The translations under genes and the position numbers were made by a program. The notes beneath the pieces are model-generated. The model was not told the DNA's origin. It searched no databases and saw nothing but the letters and a program-made list of their open reading frames with translations. From Myxococcales bacterium (GTDB taxonomy: Bacteria > Myxococcota_A > Polyangia > DRWM01 > JAAZOP01), in NCBI GenBank assembly GCA_012797735.1, contig JAAZOP010000309.1, positions 1-34,204 of the forward strand: 34,204 bases of DNA, in the 5' to 3' direction. Below are positions 8,004 to 15,819 of the stretch, piece by piece. Position 1 is the first letter of the stretch. Each line of letters opens with the position of its first letter.

Positions 8004-9242
8004 TCACAACGCGACCAGCCCGTACAGTCCGATCTGGGCGAAGTCCGGGTGGCCCGTGTCGTAGCCGGGGAACAGGTCGAAGGTCGCGTCGAAACCGATC
8101 GGTCCCCAGGTGAAGCCGCAACGCAGGCGCACGCCGACCCGGGTTTCCGGCCAGAGCTGGATCGGGAGTCCGAGGCCGGCGTCGATCGAGGGGAAGATGG
8201 GGAAGCTGGCGATGGGGGAGGCGCCCTGGATCTGGAAGGCGAGGATCACGCGGTCCTGGTAGTCGGTGTCGACACCGACGCCGTAGAACAGCCACGAGGG
8301 GTAGGCGACTTCGTAGAGCCAGCGCATGAAGAAGCCGCCGCCGCCGTCGCCGACCGCGCCGCCGAAGCCGACCACGACGCCGCCGCTGTGGAACGGCTCG
8401 ACCGGGGCGACGTTGAAGGCGATGTCGAGCACGGCGGGGCGTTCGGCCCCGGAGCGCCAGGTCGCGGTCGTCCGTCCGTCCTCCGTGACGACGGTCCAGC
8501 CCGCGGGCGGTCCGGCCGGCAAGCCGCCGATCAGGTCGTAGGAATCGCCGAACGCGGCGGTGAAGCTCCAGTCGGCGGGGCAGCGCACGGTGACGACGAC
8601 CTCGCCGGCGTCGCCCCAGGTCTCGAGCGGCGCCAGGAGGTAGCGCAGGTCGAAGTTCTCGTCCCGCCGCCCGCCGACCTCCACGTCGAGCAGCAGATGG
8701 CGGATGACGGCGGGCGGAATCCAGGCGGCCGGTTCGAAGCGGGCCCGGGCGGGGATCGTTCCGGCAGCCACGATCTCGCGGCGTCCGGCCGGCTCGACCT
8801 CGAGGAGGAAGCCGGCGTGGGTGGCGTCGCCGCCGAGGACCTCGTGGGGGTCGGCACCGGTGCGTCCACCGGCCACCAGGGCGACGAAGCGCGTCCGGTC
8901 CTCCTCGGACAGTTCGGCGGAGACGACCTCGCCATCGACGCGCACGACGACGTCGCGGGCCTCGACGCCGAGGAAGTCGGCGAGCACGGCCTGCGGCTCG
9001 CCGGTCGGATTGGCCACGCGGTAGCGCGCCTCGAAGTCGCACAGCGGCTCGGGCCGCGCGTCGCGGCAGTCGAAGACCAGGTCCTCGCGCTCGACGACGA
9101 GCGGCGTGACGGCGTCCCACTGCGGAGCGCCGAACACGCCGGGTTGGCGCTGGACGGCGGCGATGTTGGCGCGGGCGGCGTCCGGAACGAAGACGGCGGC
9201 GGTCCAGGCCGCAGCGGCCAGGGCGAGTCTCGGTGGCGTCAC
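8004..9242 (-). CDS. Exported protein of unknown function, beta-rich C terminus
   Basis: This protein has about 412 residues. A Sec signal (RLALAAAAWTAAVFVP...ARA) is followed by a mature region beginning NIAAVQRQPGVFG. The middle has two cysteine-containing segments (FDCRDARPEPLCDFEARY) and LLLDVEVGGRRDENFDLRYLL. The last 130 residues alternate polar and apolar residues with Gly-rich turns (VVVGFGGAVGDGGGGFF, YGVGVDTDYQDRVILAFQI, RVGVRLRCGFTWGPIGFD), like outer-membrane or beta-barrel strands. No catalytic motif was seen. AGGAGG lies immediately before an ATG at 9248 but 6 bases before a GTG at 9242, so the GTG is the better start; the difference is two residues. A TAGACT -10-like box sits about 40 bases upstream. 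It ends convergently with the methyltransferase gene. Confidence 0.8.
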   Translation of the reverse strand: MTPPRLALAAAAWTAAVFVPDAARANIAAVQRQPGVFGAPQWDAVTPLVVEREDLVFDCRDARPEPLCDFEARYRVANPTGEPQAVLADFLGVEARDVVVRVDGEVVSAELSEEDRTRFVALVAGGRTGADPHEVLGGDATHAGFLLEVEPAGRREIVAAGTIPARARFEPAAWIPPAVIRHLLLDVEVGGRRDENFDLRYLLAPLETWGDAGEVVVTVRCPADWSFTAAFGDSYDLIGGLPAGPPAGWTVVTEDGRTTATWRSGAERPAVLDIAFNVAPVEPFHSGGVVVGFGGAVGDGGGGFFMRWLYEVAYPSWLFYGVGVDTDYQDRVILAFQIQGASPIASFPIFPSIDAGLGLPIQLWPETRVGVRLRCGFTWGPIGFDATFDLFPGYDTGHPDFAQIGLYGLVAL

Positions 9243-9362
9243 CTGCATCCTCCTCGGGTCCGGTCCCCGGAGCCGGCCGGCAGTCTACCAGAGAGCGCGG
9301 CGCCGGCAGAAGGATCGAAGCGGCGGCGCGGCCGAATCCGGCTCCGGCGGCGCGGCGACGGG

Positions 9363-11375
9363 TCAGGGAGGCCCGAGGTCGTCCCCGACGGTCCGGCCCC
9401 GCGGGTAGGGGTGGAACGCGGCGTCGCCTGCGGAGAACGTCAGAACGCGCCGGCGGCCGGCGGGGAGGTCGAGCCAGAACGTGGTGGCGTCGGGTTCGGA
9501 GCGCACGCCGTCCGGCGGTCGACCATCGATGAGGACCTGCAGCCCCGCCCGGGGGACGGTCCAGGTCATGGCGGGCGCGTCGCGGGGGCCGCCGTGCAGG
9601 ACGACGCTGCCGTCGGGTTGCGGTTCGATCCGGACCCCGGCCGCCGCGGTCCAGAAGTCGGCGAGAGCCCGCAGGGAGGGCACCCACAGCGTCCCGGCGT
9701 TCCGGGCGTCTCCGAGCGCCTCGAACACGGCGTCGGCGTCGTCGCGGATGCGGAACTCGCGGCCGTCCGGTTCGACGAGGGACCGGTCGGCGCGGGGACC
9801 GCGCGGTTCCCAGGCCTCGAGGTACACGTGGGCGAACAGCACGCCCCGCTCGTCGGCCAGCCGCCGGAGCGCCGCCGGGGCGAGCCGTTCGGCGAGGGTT
9901 TCGCGGTCGACGAACAGCCAGGCGGTGCGGAACATCCAGGGGATCCAGTCGCCGGCGCGGTAGTGGAGGTTGCGGAACAGCACGGCGGGGCGCCGGTCGG
10001 GTCGTCGCGGGTCGAGGAGATTCAGGCCGCCGGCGGAGGGTTCGAGGTCTGGCTCGGTCCAGACGTAGCGGTATCCGCGGGCGCGGAGGATCTCGGCGAT
10101 CTCCCAGGACGACCCGCGGCCCGGAAGCGCCGGGGCGTTCATCACCGACTCGCAGTTGGTGTCGGGCTGGTGATCGATCCAGGTGACGGAGCCGAAGCGA
10201 TCGAACGCCGGGAGGAGGCGGGCGACCGCGGCGCGATCGTCGGGTCCGGCGGTGACGGAGTGCGGCCCGATCTCGATGCCGGCGGCGGCCGCCTCGGCCA
10301 GCACCTCGGCGTAGTCGGGGTCGGTCAGGTCGTCGTGGACGCCGCCGGCGGCGAAGGCGGTGAAGGTGGCGGACAGGCCGTGGCCGAGCAGGCCGCGACG
10401 GCCGTACGACTCGTCCGCTGGGTCGGAGTGGCCCCAGAGGACGGCGCGCGTCCGGGCGGCGGTCGCCTGGTCGGCGTGGCTGGTGAACACGACGGCCGCC
10501 CGGCGGCCGGCGGGGAACCTCGCGGGCCGCAACGGCACGGTCTCCCCGATCCACAGTTCGGCGGCGTGTTCGACGCGCTCGCGGGCCCGCCGGGGGGTGA
10601 CGTCGAGCGTTTCGCGCGGGTGGTTCGCCGCGTAGCGCCGGTGGCAGGCGGCGTACGGGCGGAACGGGTGATTGCCCGCGTCGTCCAGCTCCAGCCGCAC
10701 CGCGAGCCGCTCGTCGGCAGCCTCGGTCGTCGCGGAGGGAAAGCCGGCGGCGCGCACCAGCGTCAGCGGTCCGGCGGGAGTCTCGACGTGGACTTCGAGC
10801 GGGGTCCACGGGTCGATGACGCGACGGGTACCGGGGGCGACGGGCCGCAGGACGAAGTCGCGGTCGAGGGCCGCGGCGGTGGAGGCGTTGCCGATGCCGA
10901 GCGCGAGTGCCTCGCGGTCGACCCGCGTCGCGGCGGTGTAGCGGACCTCGACACGAAGCGTCAGGACGGGCCGGGAGAGGTCGGTCTGCACGACGACACG
11001 CCAGTCGGCGACGGGGGAGGAGGTCTCGGCGACGAGCCTTCCGTCCTCGCGGCGCCAGGCGAACGGTGCCGAGGTCCAGTCCTTTCCGTCGCAGGTGGCC
11101 TCGGCGGCGATTTCGAGCGGCGTGGTGTCGCCGCGGGGCCCGCGCACGAGCAGCAGGCTGCCGGCGACCTCGAGGCGGTAGGTCGGTCCCTGGGGCGTGC
11201 CGGCGCCGGCCGAGACGCCGGCGTCGGGAGCGCGCGGCGGGACGGCAGTCGGAGCGACCGGCCCGGCGTCCGCGGCCAGGGACGGCGCCGGAGCGTCGCG
11301 CGCGTCGTGCCCGGTCGCGCATCCCGCGACCGCCGCGAGCGCGGCCACAACGGACCGGAGCCTCGGTCCCGGCAT
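9363..11375 (-). CDS. Polysaccharide-deacetylase-like lipoprotein
   Basis: The protein has 670 residues with the lipobox AVAGC (Cys19), then a Pro/Ala linker. Residues about 65-290 form a beta-rich N-terminal domain. A region from about 295 resembles a divergent NodB-type barrel: AVVFTSHADQA (His300) in the place of the usual TFDDG motif, EIGPHSVT (His372) in the place of the H-x3-H motif, and TWIDHQPDTN near 390. A C-terminal beta domain ends with FSAGDAAFHPYPRG. The family removes acyl groups from polysaccharides using a metal held by Asp and two His; here the ligand set looks altered, so activity and substrate are uncertain. An open frame continues upstream to 12101, but the lipobox fixes the start at 11375. 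The gene has its own candidate leaderless promoter. Confidence 0.65.
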   Translation of the reverse strand: MPGPRLRSVVAALAAVAGCATGHDARDAPAPSLAADAGPVAPTAVPPRAPDAGVSAGAGTPQGPTYRLEVAGSLLLVRGPRGDTTPLEIAAEATCDGKDWTSAPFAWRREDGRLVAETSSPVADWRVVVQTDLSRPVLTLRVEVRYTAATRVDREALALGIGNASTAAALDRDFVLRPVAPGTRRVIDPWTPLEVHVETPAGPLTLVRAAGFPSATTEAADERLAVRLELDDAGNHPFRPYAACHRRYAANHPRETLDVTPRRARERVEHAAELWIGETVPLRPARFPAGRRAAVVFTSHADQATAARTRAVLWGHSDPADESYGRRGLLGHGLSATFTAFAAGGVHDDLTDPDYAEVLAEAAAAGIEIGPHSVTAGPDDRAAVARLLPAFDRFGSVTWIDHQPDTNCESVMNAPALPGRGSSWEIAEILRARGYRYVWTEPDLEPSAGGLNLLDPRRPDRRPAVLFRNLHYRAGDWIPWMFRTAWLFVDRETLAERLAPAALRRLADERGVLFAHVYLEAWEPRGPRADRSLVEPDGREFRIRDDADAVFEALGDARNAGTLWVPSLRALADFWTAAAGVRIEPQPDGSVVLHGGPRDAPAMTWTVPRAGLQVLIDGRPPDGVRSEPDATTFWLDLPAGRRRVLTFSAGDAAFHPYPRGRTVGDDLGPP

Positions 11376-11381
11376 GCCGTG

Positions 11382-11387
11382 ACGATA
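11382..11387 (-). promoter_or_regulatory. -10 box TATCGT, candidate leaderless promoter
   Basis: On the minus strand TATCGT is followed by cacggc and then the ATG at 11375. The spacing is 6 bases, with no ribosome site. The arrangement nearly duplicates the one before 2596. Confidence 0.35.
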
Positions 11388-11596
11388 GAAGGCGGAGGGG
11401 GCGGTCGTCCAGGGGCGGCAGGGAGGGTGCAGGGTGTCACCGAAGTCCGCATTGCCGGCCGGCGCGAGGCTTCCGTTGCCCACGGCCCTGGCGGGCCATC
11501 CGCGAATCACGAAAACGCTGGGCGGACGTGCAGGGGACGGGCGATTTTCGGGGCAGGCTCCAGGAGCGACACGGCGATCGTGATTCCGCTGGCCTG

Positions 11597-11631
11597 CAGC
11601 CTCGAGCCCGGAGCCTGGAGCCTGGAGCCCG
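11597..11631. repeat. Five-copy 7-base tandem repeat, GAGCCTG type
   Basis: Five consecutive 7-base units read cagcctc, gagcccg, gagcctg, gagcctg and gagcccg. Two units are identical and the others differ by one or two bases. It lies between genes and could be a slippage-prone microsatellite or a remnant of a longer array. Confidence 0.7.
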
Positions 11632-11700
11632 TCACGCATTGGCGGCGGCGACTTTGGCGAGGCCCTGAGGGAGGGTGGACGAGTCCTGGCGAACGGCAGT

Positions 11701-12393
11701 CTACGGTGGGCAACACCGCTGGTCGCCTGGGCAACCGCTACCGGCCGTCGCGGCGTAGTCGGCTCGCCGCAAGCAGGCTCCCCAACCTGAACCGACCTGC
11801 GCCTTGGAGCGGCAGCGGTAGCGCGCCCAACGCTCCGGAGCGATGCCGCCGGGCAAGGCCGTCGGCGAACCGCACAGGTTCGACCGTTCGGGAGCCGCGG
11901 AGGACACAGGACCGGCGCCCGAGGGCGACGCACTCGGGGCTTCGGCGCTGCCGGTGACGTGAGCCCCAGCCGCGGCAAGATCGTCGAGCAGGTTCCGCTC
12001 AGGCCGTTCGGACACATCGGTGGCGTCCGACAGGGAGGGGGGGGAGTCGGCGTTCGAGCGGTCGGGTTCCTGCGCCATCCCGGCACCGAAGGCAAGGCCA
12101 ATCACGGCCCCCGTCGCGATTCCCACTCGGGGCAGGTGTCCGGTGAACTCCATCGCCGTCCGGCGGAGCGACCTCGTGCGCACGAAGCCCACCACGAGAA
12201 ACAGGAAGATGGCTGCGACGAGGACGACCATGTTGATGCTCACGGAGAACATGAACAGGGCCACGACCGGCATCATGTAGCGCGCGGCCGCGAGGGCGGG
12301 GCCCTGCCCGACCCCACCCACAGCCTGCAGGACCGTGTTGAAGAGCAGGAGCAGGGCGAGCATGACGCCGAACCCGGGAAGCGACCCCTTCAT
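11701..12393 (-). CDS. Multi-pass membrane protein with Cys-rich C-terminal module
   Basis: The product has 230 residues from the ATG at 12393, the seventh codon after another possible ATG at 12414. The inner start is preferred because it overlaps the stop of a small upstream frame as ATGA. Three apolar segments are visible: GFGVMLALLLLFNTVLQAVGG (about 5-27), MMPVVALFMFSVSINMVVLVAAIFLFLVVGF (about 38-70) and VGIATGAVIGLAFGAG (about 88-104). A Ser/Pro/Ala linker follows. The last 55 residues carry six cysteines with the ending GCPGDQRCCPP, which recalls the CPG-x-CC core of WAP-type domains. The topology suggests that the Cys module lies outside the cytoplasm. I do not recognise the family. 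It sits at the end of the long minus-strand gene run. Confidence 0.55.
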   Translation of the reverse strand: MKGSLPGFGVMLALLLLFNTVLQAVGGVGQGPALAAARYMMPVVALFMFSVSINMVVLVAAIFLFLVVGFVRTRSLRRTAMEFTGHLPRVGIATGAVIGLAFGAGMAQEPDRSNADSPPSLSDATDVSERPERNLLDDLAAAGAHVTGSAEAPSASPSGAGPVSSAAPERSNLCGSPTALPGGIAPERWARYRCRSKAQVGSGWGACLRRADYAATAGSGCPGDQRCCPP

Positions 12394-12450
12394 GTCCGCG
12401 TCGCTCGGCGCCATATCACGTTGGCCACGAACTCGAACACGGCGCTCATG
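12390..12450 (-). CDS. Possible 19-codon peptide coupled to the membrane-protein gene
   Basis: An ATG at 12450 opens a 19-codon frame, MSAVFEFVANVIWRRATRT. Its ATG overlaps the TGA of the upstream frame, and its TGA overlaps the ATG of the membrane-protein gene at 12393. Two ATGA junctions in a row suggest translational coupling. The peptide is aromatic and amphipathic. It may instead be the remains of a gene broken by a frameshift, and there is no homology evidence. Confidence 0.3.
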
Positions 12451-12954
12451 CGTTCACCCCCCGAACCACCAGCAGATCGGTGCGTGTCCAGACTTGTCCC
12501 TCGGCCCCTCCGGCCTCGGCGAGCGGGGAAACGGGAGCGAAGAGGTCCAGCGTTGGCAACTCGGCCCGGGGACGGGGGCCGGCGGCCGGCTGCGACCTTC
12601 GGTGGCCGGCTGGACGTCGGTCGGAATCTCGAGCGACCCGGCCGGCCACTCGTGCGGCGGGAGCATCCAGGCACGAGCTGCCCACCGAACCGCGCGGGTC
12701 CGCCAGTCCATCGTCCCGGCGTGCGCCGATGTTTCGGTCGCGCCCATGATCTGCGAACGAAGGATAGCCCGGCGGACACTGGGACCGCAACCGGCGCGCC
12801 ACGGGCCTGGCGAAGCCGGAGGACGCGGAGTTGGAGGGCGGCCCCGGCCTCGCGGGAGAACCACCGGTCCACGCCGCGGGTGAAGACGGGGGCGAGGTCC
12901 CGGGGGAACAGGTCGACGAGATTCGGCGCGGGCGGCGTCGCGGGTGCGGCGCAT
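12446..12954 (-). pseudogene. Frame-disrupted small gene(s)
   Basis: No single frame is protein-like throughout, but protein-like pieces follow one another in different minus-strand frames. From about 12925 to 12780 one frame reads NLVDLFPRDLAPVFTRGVD, RWFSREAGAALQLRVL and PVSAGLSFVRR. From 12748 a second reads MGATETSAHAGTMDWRT, WAARAWMLPPHEWPAGSLEI and PTDVQPATEGR. From about 12560 to 12446 a third reads ELPTLDLFAPVSPLAEAGG, then VWTRTDLLVVRGVNA and a stop. Each piece has good GC3 only in its own frame. The simplest reading is one or two small genes broken by indels, either decay or sequencing error in G/C runs such as the one near 12575. Function is unknown. Confidence 0.45.
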
Positions 12955-13043
12955 GGCTGGGCGCGAGAAGGCGAGCAGCGCGCGGCTGCACTCGCCCGCC
13001 CGTCGCCTGGAAGGGCCGGGGCGGCGGACGCGCGACGCGTCGC

Positions 13044-14663
13044 TCAGTACTGGTAGAGGAACGAAACGCGGACGCTGGATCGCCTGAATTGCGGGAAGGT
13101 CAGCCGTCGGATCACCCCTTCGACGCAGGCGGCGGTCTGCGACGAAATGTCTCCGCGCGTACCGACCTGGACCGGCTTCCCGGTCGAGCCCTGGATCGCA
13201 ACATCGACGGTCACGGACCGCTCGGGCCAGTGGAGGCACACGCGCACACCGCCCCGGACGCTTTCGAACGTCGAGGCGACGACGTCCCGGTCCGGGAGGT
13301 CGGGCAGGTCGGGGGTGAAGAACGCCCCGGGGGAGTCCGTGGTCCCGGCGTCGGCGCTCGAGGAGGCGGCCGTCACGGTCCGGTCGCGCGGCCCGGCGCT
13401 CGTGCGAGGTGTTCGCGACGAGCTACCGGTCCGTCCCGCGTCGAGACCGGCCGCGGCGACGGTGGCGGGTGCATCGGCCCCGGCGGCGGGACCGGGCGTT
13501 CCATCGACAGATTCCAGCGGCAGAAGCTGCACGGCCAACTCCTGATCGCGGTCGGGGACGACGAGCAGTTTCTCCTCGCGGAAGCCGGGCGGCCGGACCG
13601 TCACCGGAACCGAGCCGTGCTGGCGTCGCACGACCACCGGCAACGAGGTGGCCCGCGCGCCGTCGTACAGGACGACGGTGCCCGGGGGACACGACGGTGG
13701 AAGCGACAACCTGACCCACTCCTCCGACGGTGCGGCGGCGGGGACGGGACCGGGCGCGGACGCGGCCGGCGGCGGGGTGTCGGCCAGGGACGCATCGAGC
13801 GTTCGGGCGGCCACGGACGCGGGCGGCGTGGTGGACGGGAGGGTGGACGGGGGGACGGACGACGGGGCGGATGGCGACGGCTGGCCGAGGTCGGACAGCA
13901 GGACGACAACCGCAGCCACGGCCAGCAGGACGAAGACGGCGACGGCGACGGCGACGCGGAGGGGGCGGCGTCGGCCCGGAAGCTCGGCGTCCCCGGCCGT
14001 GGCGCCGGCGGCCCCGTCCGTCGCAGTTCGGGGGGCTCCGGCGGAAGGCGCGACGGGACGAACATCCTCCTCCGCTCGGTCCGGGGCGTCGGCGCCGAAG
14101 GTGTCGGCCAGGGCGAAGGCGGGATTCGAACCGTCGCTCGAGGCGGCGGCGTTCGAGCGGTCGGGATCCGGGGCCGATCCGTCCCGGCCGAGAAGACGCA
14201 GGTAGCGGGGAGGAACCGGTGCACCGTAGTGCCTGCCAAGGCCTGCGGTGATCGCGATCGGCGTGGCGATCGCCTGCGAGACGGCGCAGGAAGTCGCCCG
14301 CTCCAGCTCGGCCGTGGCGTCCGCTGCCAGGGGGCGGGCGGCGCAGACCCGCAGCGCGTTGCCGGTGAGCGCGACGGGGCAGACGCGCAGCCGCAGCGCA
14401 AGATCCCTCGGCAGCCGGGCGACCGCTTCCGGGGAGGCGGCCTCGACGTCCGAGAGGGTGACGGCGAGCCGCTGGTAGAACACGGACAGGCAGCGCGCCA
14501 GATCCGCCTCGCAGAGCCCGCCGACCTCGACCAGGTTGACGCCGAGATCGTCCCCCCGCTCCTTCCGGCGCTGGAGGGCAAGCTGGACGTGTGCCACGGC
14601 GACGAGGCGACTCTTGAGCAGGAACGCCTCGAAGGAGTCTTCTGCGAACCGTTCCTCGGTCAC
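13044..14663 (-). CDS. GspE-N (MshEN)-like, transmembrane, AgmX/PglI C-terminal domain protein
   Basis: About 539 residues. The first 150 match a type II secretion ATPase N-terminal/MshEN domain (LLKSRLVAVAHVQLAL, then DLGVNLVEVGGLCEADL). In MshEN proteins this fold can bind cyclic di-GMP. There is no ATPase domain. An acidic linker leads to a transmembrane helix at about 233-256 (VAVFVLLAVAAVVVLL), then a PEGA-like strand region (VVLYDGARATSLPVVVRR) and an Ala/Thr/Asp linker. The last 75 residues (VCLHWPERSVTVDVAIQG, ACVEGVIRRLTFPQF) fit an AgmX/PglI or TonB-like C-terminal domain. I infer a link from cytoplasm to periplasm in motility or envelope control. GAGGA 6 bases before a GTG at 14663 favours that start over the ATG at 14684. 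Confidence 0.8.
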   Translation of the reverse strand: MTEERFAEDSFEAFLLKSRLVAVAHVQLALQRRKERGDDLGVNLVEVGGLCEADLARCLSVFYQRLAVTLSDVEAASPEAVARLPRDLALRLRVCPVALTGNALRVCAARPLAADATAELERATSCAVSQAIATPIAITAGLGRHYGAPVPPRYLRLLGRDGSAPDPDRSNAAASSDGSNPAFALADTFGADAPDRAEEDVRPVAPSAGAPRTATDGAAGATAGDAELPGRRRPLRVAVAVAVFVLLAVAAVVVLLSDLGQPSPSAPSSVPPSTLPSTTPPASVAARTLDASLADTPPPAASAPGPVPAAAPSEEWVRLSLPPSCPPGTVVLYDGARATSLPVVVRRQHGSVPVTVRPPGFREEKLLVVPDRDQELAVQLLPLESVDGTPGPAAGADAPATVAAAGLDAGRTGSSSRTPRTSAGPRDRTVTAASSSADAGTTDSPGAFFTPDLPDLPDRDVVASTFESVRGGVRVCLHWPERSVTVDVAIQGSTGKPVQVGTRGDISSQTAACVEGVIRRLTFPQFRRSSVRVSFLYQY

Positions 14664-14742
14664 GCGTCGTCCTCGCGCCCCCATGGTATCCGAACGGCCC
14701 GTCCGCTGTCGAATCGCGGCGCGGGACGGCGTCGGGTTCCGG

Positions 14743-15819
14743 TCACCATCGGACGATCAGGCCTGCGGGTCCGAGGAGCGCGGTCACGGCGGGGCGGGCA
14801 GGGGCGATGGCGGCGCCTTCGGGGGTCTCGGGCTCGCGAACGATCAGCAGCGTCGTGAAGCCGACGGCGGCGGCGACGGCGATTCCCAGCAGGACGTCGG
14901 TGGTGGTGCGCAGGGCCAGCGTGGTCTCGCGGAGGTCCGCATCCACCGCGCCGCCCTCGACGAACTCGTCCCGGTAGCGGATCGCGAGTCCGCCGGTGGT
15001 CGCGGCACCGGCGGCGGCGGCGACGGTCAGGCCGAGGCAGGCCCACATCCAGCCGTCGGTGGGAGCGGAGCCCCAGGACGAATCGGGAGGCGCAGCCGGT
15101 ACCGGCGCGACGGGCGCCGTGGATCGAGGGATCGGCGTCGGAGCACCGGCGACCGCAGGAGTCCTGGTCCCGGTGGGAGCGGCGGACGTCGGGGTCGGGG
15201 CAGCGCCGGCTTCCGGCACGAGGGAGACGACGGTGCGGACGAGTTGGCCGGCGGGGATGTCGACGACGGAGGAGGCCGCGACGAATCCCGTCTTGCGGAC
15301 GATCACGGCGTGTCGTCCCGGGACGAGGGGGATCCACGACTCGAGCGGCGTGGTCCCGACGACCTCGCCGTCGATGGTCACCGTGGCTCCGTTCTCGCTG
15401 GCGACGATCTCCAGCCGGGCGATCCGCGGCAGGACGTCGCTGTAGAGGAGATCGATATCGGCCTGGTCCGCGGCCGAGGCGGTGGCCCGGAAGTTGCGGT
15501 CGAATTCGAGGAGGACGCGGGCGGCACCCGGGAAGTCGTCGAGCGCGATGAGGCAGTTGGCGATATTGAGCAGCGCGTCGCCGGCCGGGACCAGTGTGTG
15601 CGAAGAGCGGAACGCGCCCAAGGCGGCCGCGAAGTCCCCGCGCGCAGCGGCGGCGACGCCGACGTCGAACAACTGCGCGGCCACGGCTCGGTCGGACTCG
15701 GAGGGAGCCGGTCGGCCTTCGCCCGCGGAAGCCTCCTGGGCCCGGGCCGCGGCGGCGCGCAGCGCCAGCAGGCCCACCAGAGCCCACGCCCGGTGACTCG
15801 CCAAGAAGCCTCGTCTCAC
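14743..15819 (-). CDS. TPR-PEGA exported membrane protein
   Basis: The protein has 358 residues with a Sec signal ending ARA-QEAS (about residue 27). Residues about 40-115 form TPR-like helices (AAQLFDVGVAAAARGDFAAA, ALLNIANCLIALDDFPGAAR). A PEGA domain follows at about 130-200 (ATVTIDGEVVGTTPLESWIP, GRHAVIVRKTGF), then a Pro/Thr/Ala linker. Two apolar helices close the protein (GLTVAAAAGAATTGGLAI and VLLGIAVAAAVGFTTLLI). PEGA domains are typical of myxobacterial surface and kinase-linked proteins and probably bind peptidoglycan or glycan partners. Its ATG overlaps the stop of the kinase gene by four bases (ATGA), so the two are translated together, and it may be a target or partner of the kinase. 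Confidence 0.82.
   Translation of the reverse strand: MRRGFLASHRAWALVGLLALRAAAARAQEASAGEGRPAPSESDRAVAAQLFDVGVAAAARGDFAAALGAFRSSHTLVPAGDALLNIANCLIALDDFPGAARVLLEFDRNFRATASAADQADIDLLYSDVLPRIARLEIVASENGATVTIDGEVVGTTPLESWIPLVPGRHAVIVRKTGFVAASSVVDIPAGQLVRTVVSLVPEAGAAPTPTSAAPTGTRTPAVAGAPTPIPRSTAPVAPVPAAPPDSSWGSAPTDGWMWACLGLTVAAAAGAATTGGLAIRYRDEFVEGGAVDADLRETTLALRTTTDVLLGIAVAAAVGFTTLLIVREPETPEGAAIAPARPAVTALLGPAGLIVRW

Larger units (their letters stand above)
11376..11700. other. Non-coding stretch between two minus-strand genes, with a short tandem repeat
   Basis: These 325 bases contain no convincing gene. They hold the promoter of the deacetylase-like gene at the left end and a 7-base tandem repeat at 11597-11631. 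Between them is mixed sequence that includes a locally AT-richer patch (gcgaatcacgaaaacgc, about 11500-11516). No clear terminator with a T-run was seen. Confidence 0.5.

Noticed and set aside
8049-11957. Plus-strand open frame of about 1300 codons
   Set aside because: It lies opposite two well-supported minus-strand genes and has Gly/Arg/Val-rich, repeat-poor sequence typical of a mirror frame.
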